NCBI GenBank assembly: GCA_026929865.2
Contig: CM049398.1
Span: forward strand, 18,451,501 to 18,515,500
Source: Hyperoplus lanceolatus
Taxonomy: Eukaryota > Chordata > Actinopteri > Uranoscopiformes > Ammodytidae
Length of the DNA stretch: 64,000 nucleotides
Direction of reading: 5' to 3'
Part shown: positions 35,747-48,482 of the stretch, one piece after another
Layout of the letters: each line of letters begins with the position of its first letter
How positions within the stretch are numbered: position 1 is the stretch's first letter
The notes under the pieces: model-generated
Database searches by the model: none
Seen by the model: the letters and a program-made list of their open reading frames with translations, nothing else
Told to the model about the DNA's origin: nothing
Position numbers and translations under genes: made by a program

Positions 35747-36090
35747 CTGCTGTTGCTGCAAAATATCCAGCAAGCATAGAAAAAAAGTTACATTCCTTTG
35801 AAAGAAAGAAAAAAACAAGTGTTAGGAAACAGCATTAATACATATGCTAAGGCTTGGACAAGAATGTGAAAAATTGCCAGAAAAAATATTGAACCATCAT
35901 TCTGTCTTTTCGACAGCTCAGTAGTTGTTATTGTCTTTTTTTTCTGTTCAATGTATGCGTTTCAGTATGTGGATGTTTGGCATCCATGTGCCCACTGAGC
36001 AGTATTATCCTAACAGCTTGAAAACTTCTATCTTTTTGGGGCTGTCGATATGTGCAACCCCACGCTATTTGTAAGTGGGCAGCAGTGCTC
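35747..36090. other. Non-coding spacer
   Basis: No gene or repeat family was recognised. Confidence 0.45.
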
Positions 36091-37331
36091 AGGGGCCATT
36101 TTAACAAAACATTTTAAGGCTAAGAGTAGGTCCTAACTTGCTGATTTAGGAGTTACTCTTAAAAATAAGGGGCGTTTCACTCCTTATTTTAGGACTCCCA
36201 ACTTTTTAAAATACCGGTAAGTGTTTTTCACAAAGCATTTTAGTGCTAAATTAGTTCCTAAATCTATGAAAAGCTAGGAGTCCTCGAGAGGACCCCTAAA
36301 TCACTAAGAGTAAATCACAGACAGTTATTTGATGGCGTTTTGGAGATATTAAATGATAGTGAGCCTTGTAAAAGGTTCCTTAATAACTGTGAGGGTGTAA
36401 TGATCTTAGTAATGCTATATTTAGAAAGTATGGACACATTTATATTTATTATATTTAAATAAAAAAAAAATTATTCATAAGCTCCTTTTCCTGCAGTTGC
36501 TGTCGGTTTACGATGCACTGAAAGTTACTGTTGGTGTCACGTTTGGGTTTAATTTGTTACTAGAGTATGTGGCGCTTCGCAGCATCTCCTCCGTGTCACA
36601 GGTCCGCTACTGTATAGTCCGCATGCACTTTAAAATTTTGCCGGCTGTTGTTTCTAAATGGTGAATTTCCCCGTTCGTCGCTGTCTGACTATTGCTGCAT
36701 AGTCCACCATTGAGAGAAATACAGTGACAATGAGGATATTTTAATTTTATTTATTTATTTATTTTTTGGGCATTTTTATGCTTTTTATTGACAGTGCAGA
36801 GACATAGGTGAAATGGGGCAGAGAGGGGAGTGACATGCAGACAACGACCGCGGGCGCCCCAACGAGGATATTTTTAACAATTCAAATCATTGTCAAATTT
36901 AAAATTAATAGGCCAATGTGGCGCTATTGTTGGCTAATTGTGAAGGAATGTGTGGGAAACCCTGCAATATCTTGGTTTCATGTTAAATCAGTGTCACTTG
37001 TCATTAATTGTATTTAAAAACTATTTTCTTTAATACAGCGACACGATATGGATATCTCCCACAGTGTTTCTTTCATAAATTCACTCTTAGAGACTCATTC
37101 CCTCTCAGCCAATCACTGTGGGCATATAAAGTATGAACATGACATCATCCATAGCAACAGGGTCAACCCCGCCCTCTAGTCTTACCTCAGGAGTCCCTCC
37201 CATTCCTTAGTAAAAGTTGGTCTTAGCAGCTTTGTGGATAGGTTTTAAGAAATTACTCCTAACTAAGAACATTTAGTGCTCCTTTGGAGTACTCTTAGCG
37301 CTAAGATACTATGTTTTGTGAATACGGCCCC
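36091..37331. mobile_element. PIF/Harbinger-like non-autonomous transposon
   Basis: The left end AGGGGCCATTTTAACAAAAC and the reverse complement of the right end, AGGGGCCGTATTCACAAAAC, form an inverted repeat extending imperfectly for about 50 bp through TAAG and CTAAGAGTA motifs. Ends of the GGGGCCGTATTCA type are common among fish Harbinger-type elements. I do not see a clean 3-bp TWA duplication. Repeated CTAAGAGT / TTAGTGCT motifs lie near both ends. No transposase frame remains. A possible SINE-like fragment lies at about 36,745-36,860. Confidence 0.65.
36745..36860. repeat. SINE-like fragment nested in the Harbinger-like element
   Basis: TTTTTATTGACAGTGCAGAG followed by GGGGCAGAGAGGGGAGTGAC and ATGCAGACAACG resembles a common fish repeat that in full form continues into a tRNA-like B-box read in reverse. 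The B-box part is missing here. Confidence 0.35.
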
Positions 37332-40250
37332 TTAGCAAGAGGAGCAAAGGGGAGAGCATGAGATTTAGGGGAATAAAAAGACTGCAGGAAGGGAGAGGTG
37401 ACGAGAGATCGGGGGAGGTGGGGAAGTTAGAGGTGTGTATAAGGGACCAGAGAAGAACAAGATGGAGGTAGAGAAATACAAGTGGGTAGCTGGCGTGCTT
37501 TGATATTCTGCCTGCTGGAACCAAGCATCTATCCCCCTTCCTTTTTTTTGGTGATGAAACCCAAGTTGCTGTAAATTAAATTCCACACAGGCGAGCTGTG
37601 AAATTTAATAATAAGTCTTAGTGTGTGCACATGTATGAACATGTGTGCTGTTGACTGTGTTTGTTTCAATGTGAAGTGAACAATTAAAGTAGCACATTCC
37701 AAAAAAAATATTTAATCTTGGGGACGATTAAAAATGTTTTCTATGTTTATCCATTTTCCATTACCTTATCGAACAGGCTTTAATTTCACACTGATACAAT
37801 TGTCACCAGCAGAAATGTTTGCATGAGCAATTTGGTGTGTGGACACTTGACACACCTCACCTGCCGATAAAGGTTTTACTTCCTTGGGATTAAATTTGGA
37901 TTTGTTTGGTTCGGAGAAGGGGTAATTTAGGGTTAAGAATATATTCCATCATACAGCCTGCTGCTTACATTATAGTTTAAGATTGTCGTTTGTATAGAAC
38001 AAAGTTTGCACTAAATAGAACAATAGGAGATCCATTTTGGTGGCAATTACGTAGGTTTTAAATTCAGAAATCTAAGCTTAATTAAAAGTCATCACGTACA
38101 TACAAAAAGTCATTAACTTCACCTCTAAAATTGGAAACCATGCTCCTGTTAAAGCACATCTGCTATAGTCTCAAGGTACTGATGTGTTCCCTATATGGAG
38201 AATGTGTACACCTGCACTTACCTGAAAAAGCTGTCATTATTTTCGATTTCTTAACTCTCCTTAAACAGGTAAAATACTGATAAATCTAAACAGGATTAAG
38301 TGCTTTATCGGTCTCTTCAGGATTAAATTCCCTAATCCTACCTTGCATTATCAACACCTGTTAATCAAGATATAGGTTTCTGTGTATTTGATTAGTGCAT
38401 GTTCAAGCTTATTCCATGTTTTCCTTATTGGCCAGTTACCTTGCCTCATGACGTTACACTCTAGATACACATACAAGTATCTTCTACCGTGATCTACACA
38501 TCTAACAGCAAAACATTTCTAAACAATTAAAAACATGTAGTTTGAGGAACAAATCTTAGAAGTACTTGCAATATTTCATGAGACCTATAAACTTGTTCAC
38601 AACCCAAAGAGGGCAATCCAATATTCTTCCATTCTATTGGGCCATTTTCCTTTCAACCCAAAACCTATGATAATGAGTTGAAATAATAAGAAGTTGTAGT
38701 GTTTCCACAAAGCATTTTACTGCCATGTTGTATGTAAATATCAGAAAAATATGTCCCCTGTCAACACAATTTATTTTCTATTTTTTATAGAAGGTTTAAG
38801 TCCAAGCAAAGGGTAAAAACACTGAGATTATTAATATTTGTTTTCAGGATATTTATGCTCTGTTTGTTCTTGCTTGTCAAATGAAGTTAAGTCAAAGAAC
38901 TTCCCATGGGTAGATGCACCACACTCTCCGATTGTTTTTCATCTACAAACATTCTCAGCTGTCAGGCGGTGCATCTCTCCCAGAGGGGAGCTGTCTTAAA
39001 AATGGGATGTTTGCTAATTTCAGGAGAGAAGTTTTGGATGTGTTTTTTGCCCACAATCAACTTTACATTCTCTGATTTGGTTTTCAAGAAAAATCGAGTT
39101 AAGCCACATCTACAAAAAGGCACTCCATTAGCTTTCTCTCTTATTTTGAGTTTAGACTGGCCTTGATTTCCTGCTGCTCTCTCGGGCTGAAGAGAATATG
39201 ACTTATTAATGAAAACCATTGCACGGTGTGCATGAATATACAGTTACTCTGAAAAGATAAATGTGGAGAGGGAGAACTGTTATAGCGCCAATTGCTTCAT
39301 CATAATTTTTTGACAAAAGGGTCAGGATAAGGTTATAGAGAGTGATTGTACTTTCAATGTTAATGATCCTGTTCGTCTCAAGTACTTCAGTACTGTGAGA
39401 TTATGCTGCGCGCAGATGTTTTTCTTGCACATAATAGTGCACATTTGTTATATCTTTCTATCTTTCCCCCCTGTCACGATGGAGAATATGATGGATGTGA
39501 TGTGCTGTGCTGTGTTGTTTTTTTGTTCTTTTTGCTGATTCCCGTTATAATATCAATAAAGAGTTACACAACATGGCTCTTAAAAAGTTCAACATAGGAA
39601 CACAACTTCTCCTTAAACACACACATTTAGTAACATAAGAATCAGGCCAAAGCCTCAATAATTCTAACCGTGCATATGGATATTTATCTTCCGATTTATA
39701 CTATGATAAAAAAAACTTTAAGACTGTATAGGTAGATTGCTGAGCTTGCACGTGCTTCTTTGCTCATTAGTGATGTTTGTGCGTGTCAGAGCAGCTAACC
39801 TCAAAGCTACCAGCAGCGAAAGACACAATTATATCAGTGTCTTGCATTCAATAGATAACTAGGTTTAGCTTGATAAGATCACTGACCCTGTTAATTGACT
39901 CATGAAAGATAATCCCACGTAGAAACCGATGTTGCTTCACCCACATGAAAGGTGTCGTATAATTCAGGCCACCAGAAAAACTATCTCCGTCTTTGCTGCT
40001 GTTGCCATGGCCACACCAAGGGGTTGATTTTAATTAGATGCTAAAGGGTAGGATTAGCTTTTGGCCACATTTACTATGGGGCTCACTAACGTAAAATGCA
40101 AGATTACTGAAAGGTGGCATTGAAGGCAATAAGCATGTTGATGCAGTATATGCAGGGTGTCTATGCATGGTCAAGTAACTCTTATGTAAGGAACAAAGAA
40201 AGAAATGGGACAAATTAAGAGAAATGGCGCTCAAAGGTTCTTATTGTTTT
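37332..40250. other. Unique-looking non-coding stretch
   Basis: No gene or repeat family was recognised. Short frames such as 38,906-39,166 show no domain. Confidence 0.45.
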
Positions 40251-40257
40251 TACAGAT

Positions 40258-40325
40258 TAGAAAACCCTTTGAGGCAAATTTTTTATTTGTGATATTGGGC
40301 TGTATGAATTAAATTGTCTCGATTT
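40258..40325 (+). repeat. L2-like LINE 3' tail fragment
   Basis: CCCTTTGAGGCAAATTTTTT followed by TTTGTGATATTGGGCTGTAT and a TTAAATTG-type tail resembles the conserved 3' end of fish L2-like LINEs. A related tail lies at about 54,108-54,178. Confidence 0.5.
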
Positions 40326-40380
40326 TAATTGATATCGAATAATTGCTAATTTTGCGTACTGAAGTTGTAGCCCACGGTGT

Positions 40381-40735
40381 AAGGCAAGGCAAGGCAAGTT
40401 TATTTATATAGCACAATTCAGACACAAGGCCACTCAAAGTGCTTTACAGGGGCAAGATAAGAATACATAAAACACATTATAAAACATTTAAAAGAAGCGA
40501 AAAAGCAAATAAAAGAAGCAAATAAAATGAAAATTGCAGGTTAAAATGGAAACAAAAAAGTCTTCAGACTCGATTTAAAAGAACTGAGAGTTGCAGCAGA
40601 CCTCAAGTTCTCTGGGAGTTTGTTCCAGAGATTTGGTGCATAATAACTAAAAGCTGCTTCTCCTTGTTTAGTCCTAACTCTAGGGACTGTAAGTAGACCT
40701 GTCCCAGACGACCTGGGACGACGTGTAACGCTGTG
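40381..40735. repeat. Dispersed fish retroposon fragment with AAGGC repeat
   Basis: It begins with AAGGCAAGGCAAGGCAAG and TTTATTTATATAGCACAATT, then CTCAAAGTGCTTTACAGG, and ends with a region containing GGGAGTTTGTTCCAGAG. These features mark a very common teleost retroposon, probably the 3' region of a LINE in reverse with a GCCTT tail. Confidence 0.55.
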
Positions 40736-43700
40736 GACGCACTGCTCTAGTCTGAACAGTGATGCAGCTTTATCAAACTTGTGACATTCACTACATATTA
40801 AAAGTGTTCAATCAGCTGATTAGGGCGGACTGGTGCCAACGGTGCCAGAGACCCTGCAGATGAAACGGCACCCCAACGGCTCCTCGCTGCTTGCTGTATT
40901 AAAGCCTTTAAATTGCTTAGAATCAGAGCTTAATGAGGGCAGTGGATCAAATTAACTAAACTTTTTATCATTGTAGCCGTTCCCTTGAAATCTTTGCTAA
41001 ATTGGCGACGTGCTGATGCAGATATTTTGGCAATTTGAAGACCGCCACCTCAGACAGCAGCAGCAGAAACATATAGCCATGCACACAATTGAGTCAAGCC
41101 AATGTTGGTTTACTGGCTGCTGAGTCTGTCTCACTTTTTGAAAGGACCTTCAGAGGTTTTCAGTTAGAATGGGCCATTCCTCGTCTAAGCTGCATTGTAT
41201 ATTTAAGATCACTTAAACGTGGCCCCGTGATGAAGGTAGCCTACTGTAGCGGAAGAGCTTGAAAAGATCAGAGGGAGTTACCGATAACAGCTTTTTGTCT
41301 CTTGACAGGATCTACGCACAGCTTTTAGTGTCTTGTGTGAGTGCGTATCAGTGAAGTGTGTGTGTAGCAATGTGTGGCAAAAATCTTCCTGTGATCACCA
41401 AACCAAGGCAGTCTTCAGGCTGTGCGAGACTCTGGAGAAATTACCAACAACCCCCCCCCCCGAACCCTCCTACTGCGCCCTTCATCCTCTCCTCCTCCTC
41501 CCCACCCTCCCCCCACTTCCCTCAACATCACCTCCGCCTTTTTTCTTCACCTATATTATCTTTTGTTTCTGATGATCCATGCTTTTTTTTACCGCTTTCC
41601 ATCCTGTTTTGTCCCGCACACATGGCCTCGGACTCCCCCCCGATCCATCCGATCTATTCTCAAGTCTGAATTCCCCACACGCTCGACATTTTTCTCACCT
41701 CCCCCCTCCCGCCCCCCCCCCCCCATTTCCCCTTCTCAAATTTTGAACTTCCCTGAACCCAGCTCAAGATTTCCCTAAGCTAACGCCCTTACAACCCTTG
41801 AGCTGATCATCCCGCCAGCAGTTTACAGTATACATGAAACAGACATGACCTTTCTTCCTTCTTCAAAGGAACAGGGGTGGTACACGCATGTAAATATGAA
41901 CATTAATTATCTCAGCGTTAAAACGGTGAGGTGTTGGAGTCAGAGCAGCACAGACAGCAGCGCTTCCTATTTAATGCACTGTTACATACTGTATGTCATC
42001 CGTTTTTTCAAGGACAATGTTGTCTCATAGAAAAAAATTATGCGGTTATATTCGAAGGTCATATCATATTGAATAGTCAAAAAGGGGAAATGACGGTGGG
42101 CTCCTATTATTGTTATCATTCAATCTGCCATCCTTTCTGGCAAAAGACTTCCAATGTGTTTTTTTCTCAACTAGGACTATGTATCTTTTGTGAAAAGAGG
42201 CAACCTTGAAATTCTCCCCTTCCCCCTACTCTCCTCATTTTCTGTGGCGCTACACCAGCGCCACAGTTGCCCAGCATCATTGACTACAGCATACACACAT
42301 GCTGTAATTAAGAAGAGTAATCCGGTTTTAGTGACAATAAACTGTAGCAACCATACATCACATATCCTCATGAAATGAATCACTGTGAAAATTATTGTAA
42401 CATCACCACAGGCTTTGCAGAGGAGCAATACACTGTAGCTTTAAACTGATTATGTAGCAAGCCTCCAGAATCTATTGCTGCTGTAAACCACGTAGACCCT
42501 CACAGAGCCATACTTCATTAATCAGAAAATTAATCTTCCTTCTGATTTAATGGGGTGATAAAAGGGGTAAAACTGAAGTTATATATATCCGTGTGTTTGT
42601 GTGTGTGTGTGTGTGTGTGAATGAGTTGGTGGGCATTTGCCTATTTCTGTGTGTTTCTAAATGTTTGAATAGTCTACACAGTCTGATGAGGTCAGTGTTT
42701 TGGAGTAATATTTATCTAGTCCTGAAAGCAGGCAGCTGATATTTCTGTTCATCAGAAAAGCCATAATATATCGGGGACGTAGAGAAAGCGGGAAATGTTT
42801 CTAAAGCCAATGGTTGCTTTAAATTCTTATGTGATCTCAAAATGTTATATTACCATATTTAAGTGCTGATTTACAAAAAAGGTCTACTTAGAAATTCTTA
42901 AAAACACATCTGCTCCTTATTTCTCATACAGAATCTGTGAATATATAAATCATTTTGGTTTGAAAAGTTTAACTAATGACCACAATATATCCCAATTCAT
43001 CACAGCTTACGAACCAACCATGAGCTCGAAAAAAAAAACTTGCTAACACATGCAAACCCATAGTATAGGGCGAACAAGGATACACGTTCTACCTTCAGCA
43101 GTTGATTTTGAAAACAGCTTCTCCAGTGTCAAACTCTGCACATACATTATTCTGCACAGAGAAGATCAAACACCAAAGTGAAGAAACAATGAAAAAACAA
43201 CAACACATTTTTGAGAATGGCATTAATTTTAATGAATGTATCCTCACGTGTCCTTGTCTTGCAGTGAGAACTAGCAGAAACATAGATAAAGAACGTTTAC
43301 TTATAAGTGAAAGCCCCCCTAAAACTTTAAAGTTCTGTTCTTCTACGTTGAAACAATCTCTAGACTTCCTCATTGTGCGTGTTCATTAAGTATTGAATGC
43401 AATTCTGCAAAATGTCTGTTTAAATGTGCTAGTGGGGATCATATCTGAGTTACACTGGAGATCACAGGGAAAAAGAAACCTATGCTGGTATGCTTTATCA
43501 ATGTGTTTCTCTCTGCCTAACACATTGCTGAATTATTTTAATTGGAAGGCAGCATAACAGTTAATACTTTATCTTGGATATAATTTACTATGTGGAAGGC
43601 AGCAAACCCGTGATGCACCTGCTGAATTGTACAAACTCTTGCTTCCACTGTATAACCAGAAATTAAGCAAGTGGTAAAACGAACATGGCAACATCTGTTG

Positions 43701-44696
43701 ATTTTTCAAATACTATAACAACCTATGGTTACTTTTAACAGCAAGCAAGTTCTTGTGGTTGTGCACATGATGAAAGAAGTAGTCTGATGTTGTTATAATG
43801 TCACAAAAACTCTGAAGGTCAGTGAAAGCCAAAGCCTACAAAGCCTGTGACATTTGACAGTTGTGTTTGTTGTCTCATATCAACAGCCAAGGTTGGATTA
43901 TTTTAAACACCAAAGCATGATTTTAATCAGGACTTGCTAAGCATGTCCAAATATTTGTTGACGCCTTAACATAACAATATCTGAACCACACAGGTGGGTC
44001 AAAAAAATGCTATGATTTGTTTGATAAAATTTGTTTCTCGGTAGCCATATAGGTAATGTTCAATGATAAACAATCTACGCTGTCGTACTAATTTGAGAAA
44101 TTTTAGTTATTCGCTGATAAGACCATTGGTTACTGTTTTCTTTGCTTTCAAATTGGAAAGCATGGAAATATTTCTGGAATATCATCAGGATATACTATTA
44201 ACGGTGGTGTGTGTTAATTGTTGTTACTTGTTACAATACTTGTTAATGTGAGATACAACCAAGCTTACAGAAAGGACTGGCCTAAATCAGTGGTGCCTTT
44301 GCAGCACTACAATTGCTCCACCATGGCATTTTGATTAAATGTTTAATACCCAACTTTAGACCCTGGAAATGTGACCATTTTAAGCGCATTCATTTGTCAC
44401 AGTGCTAACATGATTACTTTTTTTTGTTTTTGTATATAATGGAGCCTTGTGCACCTTACTATTTGCTTCTGGTTAATGAGTTTTGTACCTTGAGGCACAT
44501 TTGTTGCGGCATTTGTTTGTGACATGTATTATTTAGAACTATTCGAGCGATTTTCCTTGAAACACTAGCTGTTTTGATTATTCAGTCATGCCTGACCAGC
44601 ATCTCAACTTTCTTCAGTGGAATTTGACTTCTAATTGTGAGTATCGTGAGATGTTTATTTCATTATTGCACATTTATAATTATTTCACATTTCAGA
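40736..44696. other. Non-coding stretch with a pyrimidine-rich block
   Basis: No gene was recognised. A block strongly rich in C and T spans about 41,440-41,770 with two poly-C runs. A (TG)n tract lies at about 42,597-42,618. A perfect 10-bp hairpin is at 42,242-42,266. Overlapping frames through the pyrimidine block are compositional. Confidence 0.45.
42242..42266. repeat. Perfect 10-bp stem hairpin
   Basis: CTGTGGCGCT and AGCGCCACAG are separated by ACACC. It lacks the T-run of a terminator and no gene adjoins it. Confidence 0.85.
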
Positions 44697-44854
44697 GCGG
44701 GCAACTCTGGAGACGTAATCCCTGCTCTTAAATAAACATGTTTTTTTTTAAATGAGAGAACACAATTTAGCAGTTACATTAAGCTTTTCCAGCAAAAAAA
44801 ATAGATAAATAAAAAACGAAAGTCATCAAATCACTTCCTGTTTCCGGTTTAATG
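44697..44854 (+). repeat. Diverged direct repeat, unit 1
   Basis: It contains GAGACGTAATCCCTGCTCT, AAATAAACATGTTTT, AAATGAGAGAACA and CTTCCTGTTTCCGGTTTA in the same order as 45,325-45,456. The two units lie about 630 bp apart in the same orientation. Confidence 0.7.
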
Positions 44855-44859
44855 CTTTT

Positions 44860-45165
44860 GATTTGATTTAATTTATTTGCACAATAAAAAAAACAAAAAA
44901 GATATAGACAACAGAAAATAAGATACAACGTAAAAGGTCAAAGGTAACAAAGTGTGCAGGTGAGAAAAAAAAATAGGTGTCAAGGATATCTCTCCTCAAA
45001 GGTAATTTCATGTAAAATAATGAATAACATGAAAAGTAATTTAATCCACAAGATTATACAGAGGTTAAAAAGCAAGCAAATGATCTTTCCTGCTATTTTA
45101 ACTGTAAAGTTCGCAATATCGAGTGATCAGATCGCTCTAAATGACATATTCACACAAAGCTAAAT
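44860..45165. repeat. Possible LINE-derived fragment between the direct repeats
   Basis: TTTGATTTGATTTAATTTATT at the left edge looks like a LINE tail repeat, followed by a long A-rich stretch with AAGTGTGCAGGTGAG. This resembles the reverse of a common fish LINE 3' region. It may have been inserted after the direct repeat arose. Confidence 0.35.
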
Positions 45166-45324
45166 TCATTACATATGGTGAAACCGGAAGTGTCAACTGA
45201 TTTTACTTTGTAATTTATCGCTTCACTTCCTGTCTGACCGTGGAGGATGACTGAGCTCTGCTCTCTTGATTGGCTTTTCTCGTGACAAAGAAAATATAAA
45301 ACGTTCATAACTGTCACGGGAGCT

Positions 45325-45456
45325 GTAAGCAGGCGACTCTGTAGACGTCATCCCTCCTCTATAATAAACATGTGTTTTTTAAATGAGAGAACAACAAATT
45401 AAGCATTTACAGCAAAGAAATAATAATAATTCAAACGCTTCCTGTTTCCGGTTTAA
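45325..45456 (+). repeat. Diverged direct repeat, unit 2
   Basis: It shares GTAGACGTCATCCCTCCTCT, ATAAACATGTG, AAATGAGAGAACAA and CTTCCTGTTTCCGGTTTAA with unit 1, with small indels. Confidence 0.7.
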
Positions 45457-45589
45457 GGCAGCGCCAGGAGCGTCATAGCAACAGCATAGCAACCAGTATA
45501 TCTTGGCGATGTCCAGAATAATATTCGTGATAACCATCAAACTACATCGTATACATTCACTGAGTGAAGATTGTGAGAGTAAGACACTC

Positions 45590-45618
45590 TTTTCTCACTA
45601 ACAATGTTAGTGAGAAAA
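45590..45618. repeat. 29-bp perfect palindrome with one central base
   Basis: TTTTCTCACTAACA is followed by one A and then TGTTAGTGAGAAAA, a perfect 14-bp inverted repeat. No gene adjoins it. Confidence 0.9.
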
Positions 45619-46872
45619 AAACCCATTTAATAGCTTATATATCTTAAAAATCTGCAGAATAAAAGCTGGGGCAATGGCGGTCACAGCTTGGGTTTCGTTT
45701 CGGCCGGGAGGACTTGAAAGTCACGTGACATGTACGCTGTCCATTAGAAATGAATAGGGGGAACAAATGTAGGTAATTCACAATGTCAAGGCCTTTATTG
45801 TGAAATCTCAACATTTTGCGCTGTGGACCAATGTAGCTATTTTACATTTCACTGTGAGACTGGGTTGGACTCACCACTCCGCGCCTCCCACACCACATTA
45901 TTTTCCTATTGGGAAGGAAGAACACAAATTTACATTATGGGTGAACCTTTTTCTGTCTTCTGCCACTGTGATGGGCACAGCTTTTTAGGTAGATGTTGTT
46001 GCACTTGACATTGCGAGTTTGGCATTGAATAGTTTGCATGTGTTAAAATAATATAAGTAAGCTTATAGGGCCTTATTGTCCTTGTGCACATGACCTTGTG
46101 CTCTGTGTGTGTTGTTGCACTGTAAAAATAGTGCAGTGATTTATATCTGAATCTAAAGCAGCCCTCAGAAGCACTTGAGATGCTTCACTAGATGTTTCAG
46201 AAAGGTGTCTTTTACATAGCTTGTATTGATCTCTACATGGCTCTTGAATAATTTCACAGTTGGTTGGGTTTAGGACAGATACTGAGCTGCTGCTGAGGCA
46301 CGGTTTGCTGCCTCAGATGCTCACCTCCATTATCCACCACCCTGCAGGTACAAACCATTCCTCTTTCCTGGCTGTGCACTGCCACAGAGGCAGGTTAAAC
46401 CTGTGATTGTTTCCAGCCAGGCTTCCATGATGGATGACTAGCCAGGCTGCTTAATATGATGCCTACACACCATACCTCCAAGAACTGTGTGCGGATACAC
46501 CATACTTACTGCTTGGGCTGGTTTCCATCTTCCATTAAGCTCAGTGATGGGTGGTTTACTGAGTGGGTTGAATTTAATGTTGGGCATTAAATTGACTGAT
46601 ATTGCCAGAGACATATAACCTACCGTATATAGTCACAAAACATGTCTACATCTGGAATGTGTCAGATGTCTTTAAGGGCACATTCAGTCAAACTGGCTGC
46701 AGCAGCATCTGTTGATGTCTTGCGGTATTTTTCTACTCCGCAAACATGCATACTAGTTAGTTTGCACTTCATTGGTTGGATCAGATCAACTCCAAATGGA
46801 TTAATTGAGATAATTAGTGTGCCAGCTGTGGCCTTTTAAGTAGATGAGCATATTATTGTTGCTACCATCCAC
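45619..46872. other. Non-coding stretch, nothing recognised
   Basis: Short frames without domains. No repeat family was recognised. Confidence 0.45.
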
Positions 46873-47443
46873 CATTGCTCTAGCCTGGAAATTCAGACCC
46901 ATATCTAGAACGATATAGGGTCTGGCCACGATCAATAGACCTTCTCAACTCCTACTTGTGCATTTCAAATACCACTGTACGCAATTGTATAGCACAACAA
47001 ACTATCAGAACAATGAACAAGGTGACGTATCAAGCCCGTTCGTTTAGCTAACAGCGGGATTAACGGTTAAATTAAATTTTTGCCGTGGTCAGTCGGCAAA
47101 ACAGAACATTCCTCTTTCTTGCTAATGAAAGATTTGAGTGCCGTCTTCCAAATCGTTAAGTGTTGAGGCCAAAGCCGTCTCAAGCTCAAACAACATATCC
47201 AAAGCCATCTCAGTTGTTAACTATCACGGCTTCAACAGCGCATGCACATCACTGTAGTCATCCGGTTAAGTCCGCCCTAGAGCACCATACATAGGGCTCT
47301 GGCCTGCCCATATCAGATATAACCAATTGAAACGTAGCTCAGAATTTTCTGACATATTTAATGAGCTTGCTTCAATGGAGAGTGACCAGACCAACAGGCG
47401 CAGCAACATTTAATTTGCCAGGATTTCCAGGATACCATTGCTC
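46873..47443. mobile_element. TAGCCTGG-family transposon, copy 2, with 8-bp duplications
   Basis: The body is 46,881-47,435. It starts TAGCCTGGAAATTCAGACC and ends GGATTTCCAGGATAC. CATTGCTC flanks it exactly (46,873-46,880 and 47,436-47,443). It is longer than copy 1 (6,017-6,462) by an internal segment around 47,040-47,200. Both copies end in an extra C after the mirrored TA, so the ends are slightly asymmetric. Confidence 0.82.
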
Positions 47444-48482
47444 TCCCCCAGCACTTAATAAATGTTACCTCTGAAATGACAAATGTCAAAATCTTTAAAT
47501 AAATAATTCAGGCATTCTTCCATTGTCTCATGTCATTACAGTTTTAGCTGCAGCTACAGAATAATTAGTTGTGGTTCCATATGCAGAGATGAACAGCCTT
47601 TAGTTAATTACATAAGATACTTGACCCATATCATCATCTAGGTTTAAACCTATTACCATAATTAATGGAAACAACATTCACAACATTATTGGTCCTCCAA
47701 AGAAGCAATGAACCACTATTCTTCATTCACTCTCATGCAAGAGTTAGCAAATGGAATTCATGCATCTTATCACATTTTGATCGTCCCTGTGCCCTACTCC
47801 AAAACATAAAATACCAATATTAATATATTCGAGAAAATGTTGCTGAAGATTTTGTACATTATGTCGCTCACAATATTCGAATATATGGCTTTAATAAATG
47901 ATTCTCTTGTCATTTTGTTTGCTAAAAACAACAAAAAGCCCCCCAACGGCTGAACATGTGATACAAATGAGCAGTGCTTAAGCCAACTAATTGTGGAGTG
48001 TAAGCAGGCTGGACTGTCAGCCGTCTGATATCAATGGGTATCATTCTGATGTGTGTCATGGGAAAGTGTCTGGGTGGGTAAGAGAGCAGTGTGTCCTTTA
48101 TGGCTGTGGGCTTTACTCAGCAAAGACAACAACCCAAAAGCCCATAGATATGCCTATAATTGTGACATTAGAAGGAGTTCTGGTTTGTACCTCATTAGGG
48201 GAAGAGTACAGACGGCCTGGGGCCCTCTGAGGACAGGCTTCGGAGAGACAGACTGACAGAATGAGAGGGGGAGAGAGAGATTGACTGCTTAGACGCAATG
48301 GGGATGAAAGCTTCAGCGTCAGCTATTTAACTACACAAAACACAAACACAGCCTGCACCATACCAAAGCAAAGACATGCAGTAAACACACTAAAGAGCAC
48401 ACAGTAGTACATTTACAGTTTGGAAGGCCATGTTTTTATTGCTTACTGTAGATGCAATTCAGGTAATGGACCTGCTATTTGA
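47444..48482. other. Non-coding stretch, nothing recognised
   Basis: Short frames only. No repeat family was recognised. Confidence 0.45.

Noticed and set aside
41333-41778. Three overlapping Pro/Ser-rich frames up to 118 codons
   Set aside because: They are produced by the pyrimidine-rich tract, which keeps several frames open at once.
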